From Desulfovibrio litoralis DSM 11393 (GTDB taxonomy: Bacteria; Desulfobacterota; Desulfovibrionia; Desulfovibrionales; Desulfovibrionaceae), in NCBI RefSeq assembly GCF_900143255.1, contig NZ_FRDI01000006.1, positions 99,158-163,157 on the forward strand: a stretch of DNA of 64,000 bases. Reading direction: 5' to 3'. The first letter of the stretch is position 1; each line of letters starts with the position of its first letter. The position numbers were made by a program, and so were the translations under genes. Below, in pieces: positions 54,432 through 63,611 of the stretch. The notes under the pieces are model-generated. The model was not told where the DNA came from, did no database searches, and saw only the letters and a program-made list of their open reading frames with translations.

Positions 54432-55607
54432 TTATTTACACCATTGTGCCGGATTGATTGTTTTTTGATGAGAGCGTAATTCAAAATATAAACCGGGTCC
54501 GTTAATATCCGGGTAATAGCCCGTTCGACCTATTGTTTGTCCTCTTTTTACTTCGTCGCCAACGTTTACTTTGCTCTCGCTTAAATAAGCATAAAGCGTA
54601 TAATAAGCCCCGTTGTGCATTAAAATTACAACTCGTCCAAAGCCTCGTAAAAGATCCTCATGCACGACTTTTCCGTAAGCGATGGCACTTACCTCTGCTT
54701 TATCTTTCGTGGAAAGACCAACGCCACGCACGGGAGGAGAGGCATTAGGGTTAAAAGCTTTGACCAATTTTCCTTGTACGGGCCAATTAAGCTTGTCTTT
54801 AAGATTTTCTAGCGAGCCTTGTTCGGCGACGTTTTCGATTTTAATGTTTAAATCTTTGATTAAATCTAAAACATCATCAAGTTCGGCTTCGGTTGTCTTT
54901 TTTTCTTTACGCAACTCGGCTATTTTGTTTTTAAACTTAATTTGGCTTTTTAAAAGCTTATTTTTATCAATATTAACCAAACGCAATTGTTTTTTTGCCT
55001 CAGCCGCCAAACTTTCTCGTTTACCTAAGGTCTCGGCGATTTCCTGTGCCTTTGCAACAAGTTCTTGTTTTTGTGTATTTAAAAGAGAAAAAAGCTCTTT
55101 ACTCCAACTATATTCACGCTCTGAAACATGCCAGTCAGGCAGGTCTTTAAAACCGACGGCTTCTTCCTTGCTTGCTAGATCCCAAAGTAAACGCAACGTT
55201 TCTTGCATTGCCCGTTCGATTTTTTTTTGTTCATTTAAAAGACGTTGATAGTCTTTTTTAACATCATCTTCGGCAACACTTAAAGTCGCCAGTTTTTTTT
55301 CGGCTTCTTCAAGGTTTTTGTTTAAAGCGAACATTTCTTTTTCTGTGGCTGCCAAGTCTTGGCTAATATTTTTTTCTTCTCCGATTAAGCGTGAGATTTT
55401 TTCTCGGCGTTCTTTGGCTTTTTTTTCTTCCGCTTGTAGGGCTTTTTTTAAATTTGCCCCGCTTGGAGCGGCTAAGGTTTCCTTTATATCACAAGCTGTT
55501 ATAGTCAAAATAAAAACACAAAAGCATAGCGCAAGCCATAACTTATATGGTTTACTCTTTTCAAAAACTAAAGGTTTTATTGATAAGTTGTTAAATAAAA
55601 GGTTCAT
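54432..55607 (-). CDS. EnvC-like murein hydrolase activator (degenerate M23/LytM domain)
   Basis: A 391-residue exported protein: hydrophobic N-terminal segment (about 23-42, possible lipobox TACD), a long coiled coil (about 55-270) and a C-terminal M23/LytM domain (about 280-391). In active LytM peptidases the first zinc motif is HxxxD; here the place reads RGVGLSTKD with no His, and the later HxH reads LYFELR, so catalysis is unlikely and a role as activator of amidases in cell separation is expected. It overlaps the 3' end of the upstream endonuclease gene by 17 bases on the same strand. Confidence 0.88.
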   Translation of the reverse strand: MNLLFNNLSIKPLVFEKSKPYKLWLALCFCVFILTITACDIKETLAAPSGANLKKALQAEEKKAKERREKISRLIGEEKNISQDLAATEKEMFALNKNLEEAEKKLATLSVAEDDVKKDYQRLLNEQKKIERAMQETLRLLWDLASKEEAVGFKDLPDWHVSEREYSWSKELFSLLNTQKQELVAKAQEIAETLGKRESLAAEAKKQLRLVNIDKNKLLKSQIKFKNKIAELRKEKKTTEAELDDVLDLIKDLNIKIENVAEQGSLENLKDKLNWPVQGKLVKAFNPNASPPVRGVGLSTKDKAEVSAIAYGKVVHEDLLRGFGRVVILMHNGAYYTLYAYLSESKVNVGDEVKRGQTIGRTGYYPDINGPGLYFELRSHQKTINPAQWCK

Positions 55608-56283
55608 GTTCCAAAAAGCTCTTTAAAGGACAAGTTTCACAGCGAGGTTTAGTTTTTAAACAATAATCTTTTGCAACCTGAACGATAAGGGCATGATAAT
55701 CACTGTATAATTTTGTATCCAAAGGTAACACGTCAGTAAAAAAGGTTTGTAAATCTAAATAATTAATTTCGCTTTCCACTAAAGCGTGGCGAGAAAAAAC
55801 TCTTGCTGTATAAGCATCTATCACAAAAGCCGGCTGATTTAAAGCATAAAGTAAAACCGTATCTGCTGTTTCGTTGCCAATTCCTGAAATTTTAAGAAGC
55901 TTTTCTCTTAATTCTTCGTGTAAATATTCATTAAGATAGAATAAATTGGTGTCGGAAAAATCAACTTTTGCCAATAAACTCTCTTGTTTTAAAAAAGTCA
56001 AAAAGTTTTTTATGCGTTTTGTTTTAACTCGAAAAAAGCCGGCTGGTTTGATTAACTCTGCTAGTTCAGCTTCGGAGAGTTCAAACATCAACTTTGGGTT
56101 TAAACATTGTTGGTCTTTTAAATTTTTAATCGCTTTTTCAACATTTGTCCAAGCCGTATTTTGAGTTAAAATCGCCCCAATAGAAACTTCAAAGGGGCTG
56201 TCGGCTCGCCACCAAGTTTTTGTGCCAAAATGTGCATTTAAAGCTTCATAATATGCCAGCAGTTTTTTTTCTCGCTCGCTCAT
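55591..56283 (-). CDS. Endonuclease III-like HhH-GPD DNA glycosylase
   Basis: A 230-residue base-excision repair enzyme. The helix-hairpin-helix LLKISGIGNETADTVLLYAL and the catalytic Asp in FVIDAYTARVF are clear. The C-terminal iron-sulfur region gives only three Cys (YCLKTKPRCETCPL) of the usual four; after CPL the protein ends with KSFLEHEPFI and no further Cys, so the cluster may be incomplete or differently bound. It is part of the rlmH-prmA-glycosylase-envC run on the minus strand. Confidence 0.88.
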   Translation of the reverse strand: MSEREKKLLAYYEALNAHFGTKTWWRADSPFEVSIGAILTQNTAWTNVEKAIKNLKDQQCLNPKLMFELSEAELAELIKPAGFFRVKTKRIKNFLTFLKQESLLAKVDFSDTNLFYLNEYLHEELREKLLKISGIGNETADTVLLYALNQPAFVIDAYTARVFSRHALVESEINYLDLQTFFTDVLPLDTKLYSDYHALIVQVAKDYCLKTKPRCETCPLKSFLEHEPFI

Positions 56284-56313
56284 TTATATATCCTGTGCAG
56301 TTTTTGACTTTGT

Positions 56314-57225
56314 TTATTTTACAAAAAGTAAAGATGCCCAATCGGCTTCTGTTTGAATTTCAGGGGCGTTTAGCCCTTCTTTTTTATAAACTTCGGCGAC
56401 GGCTTCGGCTTGAGTTTTTAAAATGCCCGATAATATTAAAATTCCACCTTTTTTCAATTGTTTTACAATATGAGGTGAGAGCATTTTTAAAGGTTCAGCC
56501 AAAATATTAGCAAAAATCAAATCAAATTCTTCTGTTACAGGACTTTCGCCGTCATATTCTCCGTCTCCGACTTCGGGATTATCCGTTGTAAATTTTGGAC
56601 CAAGACTACCACGACGAATTTCTATTTTAGATTCAACGTGGTTTAACCCTGCGTTTTCTAAGGCGTTTTCAATCGCCATTATATCAATATCTAAAGCTAA
56701 ACCGCTTAAACCTTGGCTTGCTGCTCCGATTGCCAAAATTCCGGAACCAGTTCCCAAATCTAAAAAGCGTTGTCCTGTTTTAACTTTTCCTTCTTCCAAT
56801 AAGCGAGAAAAAGCCTTTAAACAAAGAGCTGTCGTTGCGTGATGCCCTGTTCCGAATGCAGTTTTTGGTTCAATCACAATAGCGAAACGTCCGTTTTTTG
56901 TTGCCTCTTCTTTTTCTTTTTCCATCCAAGGAGCTAAAACAATAAAATGTTTTCCGCAAATCACGGGCGTAAAAAATTCCTTCCATGCTTCGATCCAGTT
57001 GGTTTGAGGCACTGTTGATTTTTCGAGCTTTATTTGGGGCATATCTTTGGTGATTTTATCAATTAATTCTTGTGCGGCATTTTTGCTGTCGAAATGTAAA
57101 ACACATTTGCTGATCTCGCCTAATTCTTGTTCTTCCCAACCGCAACGTAATTCAGCGGAAAGATAAGCAGTCAGCAAATCAACATCTTCTGTTTTAGTTG
57201 TTAACTCAATACGAGTAAGTTCCAT
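56314..57225 (-). CDS. prmA: Ribosomal protein L11 methyltransferase
   Basis: A 303-residue SAM-dependent methyltransferase that modifies ribosomal protein L11. It has the N-terminal substrate-binding part with NWIEAWKEFFTPV, then AFGTGHHATTALCL and the SAM motif FLDLGTGSGILAIGA, and FDLIFANILAEPL. An insertion of about 15 acidic residues (DNPEVGDGEYDGESPVTEE) sits before the NPPF-like motif, where family members usually have a short loop. Between the glycosylase and rlmH genes on the same strand. Confidence 0.92.
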   Translation of the reverse strand: MELTRIELTTKTEDVDLLTAYLSAELRCGWEEQELGEISKCVLHFDSKNAAQELIDKITKDMPQIKLEKSTVPQTNWIEAWKEFFTPVICGKHFIVLAPWMEKEKEEATKNGRFAIVIEPKTAFGTGHHATTALCLKAFSRLLEEGKVKTGQRFLDLGTGSGILAIGAASQGLSGLALDIDIMAIENALENAGLNHVESKIEIRRGSLGPKFTTDNPEVGDGEYDGESPVTEEFDLIFANILAEPLKMLSPHIVKQLKKGGILILSGILKTQAEAVAEVYKKEGLNAPEIQTEADWASLLFVK

Positions 57226-57279
57226 CGATTTATCCTTTATATTTCAATTTTTTATTATTTATTTCGAGCAAGGCAAGTG

Positions 57280-57750
57280 TTATACGTGATGATAAGGGCT
57301 TTTTCGTAAAATTGCATCAGCCCTGTAAAGCTGTTCCAAAAAAAATACTCTTGCCAACTCGTGTGGCAGGGTCATTTTACTTAAACTTATAGTATATTTC
57401 GCCTGTTTTTTAACAGCCTCAGACAATCCGAAAGCCCCGCCAATAATAAAAGTTGGGCAAAAACTCTGGTTTTCGCTGATTTGTTCTAAAAAATTAGCAA
57501 AAGCTTCCGAGGTAAATTCTTTACCTTTTTCATCAAGACAAATCACAATATCAGAACTTTTTAAACAAGCCAAAATATTTTGACCTTCTTGTTTTATCGC
57601 TTCCGCTACCGGAAGTTTTGGATCAGCGTCTTTAGGGTTAACTTCTTCAAAACTTAAATGGTGTTGAATACGCCATAAATAGTGTTTTGCCGCTTCTTTG
57701 AAAAAGGGTGTTTTTAATTTCCCAATTGCAATCAGACGTATTTTCTTCAA
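57280..57750 (-). CDS. rlmH: 23S rRNA (pseudouridine1915-N3)-methyltransferase
   Basis: A 156-residue SPOUT-class methyltransferase of normal family size. Signatures: LDEKGKEFTSEAFA, FIIGGAFGLSEAVKK, LSKMTLPHELARVFFLEQLYRA and the C-terminal KSPYHHV. It methylates a pseudouridine in helix 69 of 23S rRNA. First gene of the minus-strand run toward prmA. Confidence 0.96.
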   Translation of the reverse strand: MKKIRLIAIGKLKTPFFKEAAKHYLWRIQHHLSFEEVNPKDADPKLPVAEAIKQEGQNILACLKSSDIVICLDEKGKEFTSEAFANFLEQISENQSFCPTFIIGGAFGLSEAVKKQAKYTISLSKMTLPHELARVFFLEQLYRADAILRKSPYHHV

Positions 57751-57892
57751 ATATAACTCCGAAATCCATATTATTTAATATTAATGTAATTTAAAAAACT
57801 TTTTTAAGTGTATACTTTGTCAAAAACTTTTACAAGCTTGGACTCCGCTTTAATTGTGTGATTTACCTTTTCTCTAATTAAATTGAGTAAAC

Positions 57893-57921
57893 TTGACAGC
57901 CTCTCAACATCAGCCTAAAAA
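57893..57921 (+). promoter_or_regulatory. Sigma-70-type promoter candidate upstream of recD2
   Basis: TTGACA, a 17-base spacer and TAAAAA. It would start transcription near 57928, giving a leader of about 70 bases before the helicase start. The 249-base spacer between rlmH and recD2 holds nothing else that I can name. Confidence 0.5.
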
Positions 57922-57999
57922 TGATGCTTCAAGGGTTCTACCCCAAAGCCACAAGTCCACAGTGTTCTTATCAAAATACATATTTCTTAAAAAGGCAGT

Positions 58000-60321
58000 T
58001 TGCTGTTGAAAAAGCGTACAACAAAAATCACAAAAGAAAATACCATTAAACAAACCCCTCAAAATATCAAACAAGAATCAGTTCAACAACTCGAACTCTT
58101 GAGTGTTGCTCAACTTAACGAGCTTAAAAGAGAAATTGAAGGCACTTTAGAACGTGTTGTTTTTCATAATGCTGAAAATGGCTGGACTGTTTTACGCTTA
58201 AAAGTGGCTAATCAAAGCGAACTCGTTACTGCTGTCGGTGCTATGCCCGACCCACAACCCGGAACGGGTTTAAAATTAACGGGGAGTTGGGTGAATAACG
58301 CCCAGTTTGGTCGCCAGTTTCAGATCACCACATTTGAATCTATCTTGCCCGCTACCGCTCAAGGCATTTTACACTATCTTGGTTCCGGTTTAATTAAGGG
58401 AGTTAGGACGCGTCTGGCGAGCCGAGTAGTTCAACATTTTGGCGATAAAACCTTAGATATTTTAGATAACGCACCGGAACGTTTAACCGAAGCTCCGGGA
58501 GTTAGCCCCAAGTTAGCCGAAGCTATCGCCAACGGTTGGAAGGAACATCAAGGCGTACGCAACTTGATTATGTTTTTACAACCCCACGGTGTAAGCACAA
58601 CTTATGCGGTTAGAATTTATAAACATTATGGTCAATCTGCCCTTGAAGTAGTTAGAGATAACCCTTATCGCCTCGCTATGGACTTGCATGGAATCGGTTT
58701 TATTACGGCTGATCAAATCGCTATGAAGCTTGGCTTTGAAAAAGATAGTCCTTTAAGGGCGAGTGCCGCTCTGCTTTATACCTTAAATCAATCCGCTGAT
58801 GACGGGCATGTTTATTACCCCAAGAGGGCGTTGATTGCTTTAACCGCCAAAAAGCTCGACCTTGACCCTGAGTTGCTTGATTCTATTATTCCTGATTTAG
58901 TTGAAGAAGGTTTAATTAAGCTCGAAACTCTACCGAGTAACACTTTGGATACTTCAAGCAGTGACGATGACGACTATCCTGATGAAGCCATTTATATTTC
59001 ACGTTATCATCACTACGAATCTAAAATTTCTTATTATCTTAGTCGCTTGTTAAATTCTCCAAAATCTGTGAGTTTTTCGGATATTGAAAAAAGTATGGAT
59101 ACAGGTTTAAAACAGGTTGCCTTAAAACTTGCACCCGAACAAGAAGAAGCCGTTAGAGCGTCTTTAAATTCAAAAGTGTTGGTGATTACAGGTGGGCCGG
59201 GAACGGGTAAAACCACAATCATTAAAGCGATTATAAAAGTTTTTCAAACGGTTAAAGCTCGCATCTTACTCGCCGCCCCAACGGGTAGAGCCGCTAAACG
59301 CATGAGCGAAGCGACAGATTTAGAAGCTCGCACCATTCACCGACTTTTAGAATATAGCCCCAAAGAAGACGGTTTTGCACGCAACTCGGACAACCCTTTA
59401 GCTTGTGGTTTATTAGTGCTTGATGAAGCTTCCATGCTCGATACCATGCTCATGTATCACTTATTAAAAGCTATTCCGTTGGGGGCGACCGTGGTCTTTG
59501 TGGGTGATGTGAATCAGCTTCCTTCTGTTGGGCCGGGTAACGTATTAAGAGACTTGATTACGTCTAAGACGGTTAAAGTTGTTGAATTGATTGAGATATT
59601 TCGTCAGGCGGCCGAAAGTGAAATTATTTGTAACGCTCATTTAATCAATCACGGCAAAATGCCTAATATTTCTTATAAATTAGAACATCAATCTGATTTT
59701 TATTTTTTTAAAGAGTCAAACCCCGAATTAGTCGCAGATTTAATTGTTGATTTAGTCAAAAAACGTATTCCTTATCATTTTGGGTTTAATTCGATAGAAG
59801 ATATTCAGGTTTTAACCCCGATGAATAAAGGCATAGTTGGAGCGGTTAATCTTAATTTACGCTTACAAGAGGCTTTAAACCCCCAACGTATTTTATTAAA
59901 GCGTGGCGAAAGACAGTTTCGCCTGCATGATAAAGTTATGCAAATACGCAATAACTACGACAAAGAAGTTTTTAATGGCGATATGGGCAGGATTAGCAGT
60001 ATTGATCTTGAAGACAAAGACCTGGTTGTATCTTTTGAAGACCGCAATGTTTTATATACTTTTGAAGAGTTAGACGAATTAGTTCCGGCCTATGCGATTT
60101 CAGTACATAAATCTCAAGGTTCTGAATATCCCGTTATTGTCTTGCCTATTTTGACTCAACATTATGTCTTGCTTCAACGTAATTTGGTTTATACAGGCGT
60201 TACTCGAGGGAAAAAACTCGTTGTTTTAGTCGGCGAACCAAAGGCCGTGAATATCGCTGTTAGCAATAATAACATGAGAAAACGCTATACCTTGTTGGCG
60301 GAACGCTTACGAGGCATGTAA
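58000..60321 (+). CDS. recD2: RecD2-type ATP-dependent DNA helicase
   Basis: A 773-residue superfamily 1 5'-3' helicase of the RecD/TraA (RecD2) type, which acts in DNA repair without RecBC. The N-terminal part (about 40-110) has GTLERVVFHNAENGWTVLRL, followed by tandem helix-hairpin-helix motifs (about 135-250), Walker A GGPGTGKTTII (about 398), Walker B LLVLDEASMLD, the Q/R-rich FRQAAES and C-terminal SVHKSQGSEYPV. The start is uncertain: TTG at 58000 and TTG at 58006 both lie close to AAAGG, and no ATG is available upstream of the conserved region. Confidence 0.93.
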   Translation: MLLKKRTTKITKENTIKQTPQNIKQESVQQLELLSVAQLNELKREIEGTLERVVFHNAENGWTVLRLKVANQSELVTAVGAMPDPQPGTGLKLTGSWVNNAQFGRQFQITTFESILPATAQGILHYLGSGLIKGVRTRLASRVVQHFGDKTLDILDNAPERLTEAPGVSPKLAEAIANGWKEHQGVRNLIMFLQPHGVSTTYAVRIYKHYGQSALEVVRDNPYRLAMDLHGIGFITADQIAMKLGFEKDSPLRASAALLYTLNQSADDGHVYYPKRALIALTAKKLDLDPELLDSIIPDLVEEGLIKLETLPSNTLDTSSSDDDDYPDEAIYISRYHHYESKISYYLSRLLNSPKSVSFSDIEKSMDTGLKQVALKLAPEQEEAVRASLNSKVLVITGGPGTGKTTIIKAIIKVFQTVKARILLAAPTGRAAKRMSEATDLEARTIHRLLEYSPKEDGFARNSDNPLACGLLVLDEASMLDTMLMYHLLKAIPLGATVVFVGDVNQLPSVGPGNVLRDLITSKTVKVVELIEIFRQAAESEIICNAHLINHGKMPNISYKLEHQSDFYFFKESNPELVADLIVDLVKKRIPYHFGFNSIEDIQVLTPMNKGIVGAVNLNLRLQEALNPQRILLKRGERQFRLHDKVMQIRNNYDKEVFNGDMGRISSIDLEDKDLVVSFEDRNVLYTFEELDELVPAYAISVHKSQGSEYPVIVLPILTQHYVLLQRNLVYTGVTRGKKLVVLVGEPKAVNIAVSNNNMRKRYTLLAERLRGM

Positions 60322-60327
60322 GTTTAG

Positions 60328-60453
60328 GGAAACGCTGATTTATTCCGCTTGGCGGTGTTACTTCGCTTTTTTTGAAACAGTCATGGACGGAAGAGTCCAC
60401 TCTTGCTTTAAAAAAAACTCGTGCCTTGCCAAGCAAAATAACTGCACGTTTCC
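60328..60453. repeat. 126-bp imperfect palindrome with long inverted arms
   Basis: The left arm GGAAACGCTGATTTATTCCG (continuing CTTGGCGG) and the inverted right arm GGAAACGTGCAGTTATTTTG (continuing CTTGGCAA) match over about 30 positions with some mismatches. The centre carries ATGGACGG...GAGTCCA and poly-T/poly-A stretches. It might be a second small mobile-type element, or a strong RNA hairpin at the end of the recD2 transcript. No coding frame. Confidence 0.55.
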
Positions 60454-60507
60454 AAAGTGCCATTTAATCAATGCTTCCTTAAAATCTTTATGAATGAGGG
60501 TTATAAA

Positions 60508-61461
60508 ATGTCAAAACGCTTTTTGATGATTATTTCCGTCTTGTTGGTGAGTTTGTTGTTTTCTGTTTCGGCTTTTGCGATGAGTGATGAAGAATTTATT
60601 CAGTTGTGCGGAAAGGGGACTTTAGAAGAGGTCAAAAAAGCCATCACAAATGGAGCTGCTGTGAATGCTAAAATTCAAAGTGGTACTACAGCTTTAATGC
60701 TCGCAGCCATGGTTAACTCAAACCCTGCTGTAATAACAGAACTAATTAAAGCTGGTGCAGATGTGAATGCTAAAGATGAAGACGGAATGACAGCCTTGAT
60801 GTGGGCAAGCAGGAAAAATAGCCCTACTGTAATAAAAGAGTTTATTAAAGCTGGAGCTGATGTTAATGCGAGAAGTAATTATGGCAATACAGCTTTGATG
60901 GATGCCGCTGCTTTTAACGGCAACCCTTTAGTTTTAACAGCACTTATTAAAGCTGGGGCTAAGGTTAATGCGAAAGATAAGTGGGGAACGACAGTTTTGA
61001 TGTCGGCGGCTCTTTATCAAAAAAATCCTGATATTATAGCAGAGCTAATTAAAGCCGGAGAAGATGTTAATGCAACCTCGTTAGATGGTCAGACAGCTTT
61101 GATGTTGGCAATCGGGGCTAGCTCTCCGGCTCTTGAAGTGATAAAAGAACTAATTAAATCTGGAGCAGACGTAAACGCTAAAGATAAGCAGGGAGATACA
61201 GCTTTGATGAAGGCAGACCATTGGGTAATCAAAGAACTAATTAAAGCCGGAGCTGACGTTAATGCGAAAAATTTCGATGGCGAGACGGCTTTAATGAGAG
61301 CGGTTTATAGAGGAATTTTTGAGTTGGTTGTTGAACTTATTCAATCTGGTGCTGACCTAAACGCTAAAGATAAAGATGGTAGAACAGCTTTAGATATCGC
61401 CAAAGACATGCCATACGCTTCAAAATGTATAGAAATATTAACAAAGGCCGGGGCGAAATAA
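60508..61461 (+). CDS. Exported ankyrin-repeat protein (array member 1)
   Basis: A 317-residue protein: signal peptide (SKRFLMIISVLLVSLLFSVSA, cleavage after AFA near 24), opening MSDEEFIQLCGKGTLEEVK, then about eight ankyrin repeats. Each repeat has the family consensus with the TALM and ELIKAGADVNAK blocks. The ATG at 60508 follows GAGGG by 7 bases; an upstream in-frame start at 60457 would spoil the signal peptide. First of at least four tandem paralogues on the plus strand, all with similar leader DNA (TTTATGAATAAGGGTTATAA). Confidence 0.93.
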   Translation: MSKRFLMIISVLLVSLLFSVSAFAMSDEEFIQLCGKGTLEEVKKAITNGAAVNAKIQSGTTALMLAAMVNSNPAVITELIKAGADVNAKDEDGMTALMWASRKNSPTVIKEFIKAGADVNARSNYGNTALMDAAAFNGNPLVLTALIKAGAKVNAKDKWGTTVLMSAALYQKNPDIIAELIKAGEDVNATSLDGQTALMLAIGASSPALEVIKELIKSGADVNAKDKQGDTALMKADHWVIKELIKAGADVNAKNFDGETALMRAVYRGIFELVVELIQSGADLNAKDKDGRTALDIAKDMPYASKCIEILTKAGAK

Positions 61462-61543
61462 CACAACCTATTTTATTTACGTTATTTTTTATTTTTTCTA
61501 CACCTAAAATCTTTGCCTAATCTTTATGAATAAGGGTTATAAA

Positions 61544-62881
61544 ATGTCAAAACGCTTTTCGATTATAACCGCCGTATTTTTGATCAGTTTTTTATTTTCT
61601 GTCTCGGCTTTTGCTATGGATGATAAAGAGTTTATTAAGTTGTGTGAATTAGGAACAATAGACGAAGTCAAAAAAGCCATCGCAAACGGTGCTAATATAA
61701 ATGCTAAAAATGGAGATAACAAAACACCCTTAATGTCGGCAGCTTCACATAACCCAAATCCTGAAATAATAACAGAACTAATTAAAGCCGGGGCTGACGT
61801 AAATGTTAAAGACAAAGATGGCAGAACAGTTTTGATGAATGCCACTTGGAACATGGATCCTGAGGTAATAACAGAGCTTATTAGATCAGGCGCTGACGTG
61901 AATGCTAAAGATAATAATGGTAAAACAGTTTTGATGGGGGCAGTTGACAAAGTTAAAAAGCCAAACCTTGAAATAATTATCAAACTCATCCAAGCTGGTG
62001 CTGATGTTAATGCTAAAACTAATATAGGCAGGACAGCTTTGATGATTGTCGCGTTTACAAACTCAAATCTTAAAAACTCAAAACCTGCGATAATAACAGA
62101 ACTTATTAAAGCTGGTGCTGATGTTAATGCTAAAGATAACAATGGTGATACAGCTTTGATGGGGGCAGTTGACAAAGTTAAAAAGCCAAACCTTGAAATA
62201 ATTATCAAACTCATCCAAGCTGGTGCTGATGTTAATGCTAAAACTAATATAGGCAGGACAGCTTTGATGATTGTCGCGTTTACAAACTCAAATCTTAAAA
62301 ACTCAAAACCTGCGATAATAACAGAACTTATTAAAGCTGGTGCTGATGTTAATGCTAAAGATAACAATGGTGATACAGCTTTGATGGGGGCAGTTGACAA
62401 AGTTAAAAAGCCAAACCTTGAAATAATTATCAAACTCATCCAAGCTGGTGCTGATGTTAATGCTAAAACTAATATAGGCAGGACAGCTTTGATGATTGTC
62501 GCGTTTACAAACTCAAATCTTAAAAACTCAAAACCTGCGATAATAACAGAACTTATTAAAGTTGGGGCTGATGTTAATGCTAAAGACAAAGATGGCAAAA
62601 CAGCTTTGATAATGGCAACTTGGAGAAATTCAAACCCTGAAATAATCACAGAGCTTATTAAAGTTGGGGCTGATGTTAATGTTAAAGACAAAGATGGCAA
62701 AACAGCTTTGATAATGGCAACTTGGAGAAATTTAACCCCTGAAATAATCACAGAGCAGCTGATTAAAGCCGGAGCTGACCTAAACGCTAAAGATAAAGAT
62801 GGCAACACAGCTTTAGATATTGCCAAGCAAAACAATAATACAGACGCAATAGAAATATTAACAAAGGCCGGGGCGAAATAA
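61544..62881 (+). CDS. Exported ankyrin-repeat protein with perfect internal repeats (array member 2)
   Basis: A 445-residue protein: signal peptide as in its neighbours, then about twelve ankyrin repeats. Codons for a 75-residue block (two ankyrin units, one of them lengthened, with LKNSKPAIITELIKAG) are repeated almost three times with no nucleotide change (see the repeat entry), followed by a 99-base unit repeated twice with one or two changes near 62578-62775. This shows very recent growth or strong gene conversion. The ATG at 61544 follows AAGGG by 8 bases. Function unknown beyond protein binding. Confidence 0.93.
   Translation: MSKRFSIITAVFLISFLFSVSAFAMDDKEFIKLCELGTIDEVKKAIANGANINAKNGDNKTPLMSAASHNPNPEIITELIKAGADVNVKDKDGRTVLMNATWNMDPEVITELIRSGADVNAKDNNGKTVLMGAVDKVKKPNLEIIIKLIQAGADVNAKTNIGRTALMIVAFTNSNLKNSKPAIITELIKAGADVNAKDNNGDTALMGAVDKVKKPNLEIIIKLIQAGADVNAKTNIGRTALMIVAFTNSNLKNSKPAIITELIKAGADVNAKDNNGDTALMGAVDKVKKPNLEIIIKLIQAGADVNAKTNIGRTALMIVAFTNSNLKNSKPAIITELIKVGADVNAKDKDGKTALIMATWRNSNPEIITELIKVGADVNVKDKDGKTALIMATWRNLTPEIITEQLIKAGADLNAKDKDGNTALDIAKQNNNTDAIEILTKAGAK
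61931..62560 (+). repeat. 225-bp perfect tandem repeat inside an ankyrin gene (2.8 copies)
   Basis: The word CAGTTGACAAAGTTAAAAAG starts at 61941, 62166 and 62391, exactly 225 bases apart; the two complete units appear identical and the third is identical until about 62560, where GCTGGTG becomes GTTGGGG. 225 is a multiple of 3, so copy-number change keeps the frame. Confidence 0.95.
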
Positions 62882-62975
62882 CGCAACATATTTTATTTAC
62901 GTTATTTTTTATTTTTTTATTATTTTTTCTACGCCTAAAAACTTTACCTAAATCTTTATGAATAAGGATTATAAA

Positions 62976-63545
62976 ATGCTTAAACGCTTTTTGATAATAA
63001 TTTCCATATTTTTGATCAGTTTTTTATTTTCTGCTTCGGCTTTTGCGATGAATGATAAAGAATTTATCGAGTTTTGTTTACAGGGTTGGGAAAAGGAAGT
63101 AAAAGAAGAAATAGCAAACGGTGCTAATATAAATGCACAAAACGAAGAAGGTGCAACGCCTTTGATGTCTGCTCTTTTAAGATATGAATCAGCCCATGAA
63201 ATAGTTGTGGAACTAATTAAAGCCGGAGCTGACGTGAATGCGAAAAATATACATGGCGAGACAGCTTTGATGTGGGCAAGCAACACTAGCAATCCGCCTC
63301 TTGAAGTGATAAAAGAACTAATTAAAGCCGGAGCTGACGTAAACGCTAAAAATAACGATGGTAAGACAGTTTTGATGGGTGCAGTCGGTATTCCAAACCC
63401 AATCCATGAAGTAATTTTTGACCTTATTAAAGCCGGAGCTGACGTAAACGCTAAAGATAAAGATGGCAACACAGCTTTAGACCTCGCCAAAAGAAACAAT
63501 AATACAGACGCAATAGAAATATTAACAAAAGCCGGGGCGAAATAA
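62976..63545 (+). CDS. Exported ankyrin-repeat protein (array member 3)
   Basis: A 189-residue protein: signal peptide (LKRFLIIISIFLISFLFSAS, cleavage after AFA), opening MNDKEFIEFCLQGWEKEVK and about five ankyrin repeats ending with DAIEILTKAGAK, the same end as members 1 and 2. Fewer repeats than its neighbours. The ATG follows AAGGA by 8 bases. The intergenic DNA before it (TTTTATTTACGTTATTTTTT and CTTTATGAATAAGGATTATA) repeats the one before member 2, as expected from tandem duplication. Confidence 0.92.
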   Translation: MLKRFLIIISIFLISFLFSASAFAMNDKEFIEFCLQGWEKEVKEEIANGANINAQNEEGATPLMSALLRYESAHEIVVELIKAGADVNAKNIHGETALMWASNTSNPPLEVIKELIKAGADVNAKNNDGKTVLMGAVGIPNPIHEVIFDLIKAGADVNAKDKDGNTALDLAKRNNNTDAIEILTKAGAK

Positions 63546-63611
63546 AAGAGGCTATAGCACAAATTTCCATTACCTCAATTTCTTACAACTTTTAACATTT
63601 TTTTAGGTCGC

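Noticed and set aside
57928..57999. Leader upstream of recD2 considered as a small RNA
   Set aside because: No convincing stable stem or terminator is seen; it is better explained as the untranslated leader.
61537..62889. A 450-codon open frame antisense to the second ankyrin array gene, and a similar 197-codon one at 62969-63562
   Set aside because: They are shadows of the repetitive ankyrin coding strand; the translation is a monotonous Leu/Ser/Ala pattern, with no ribosome site or recognisable start.
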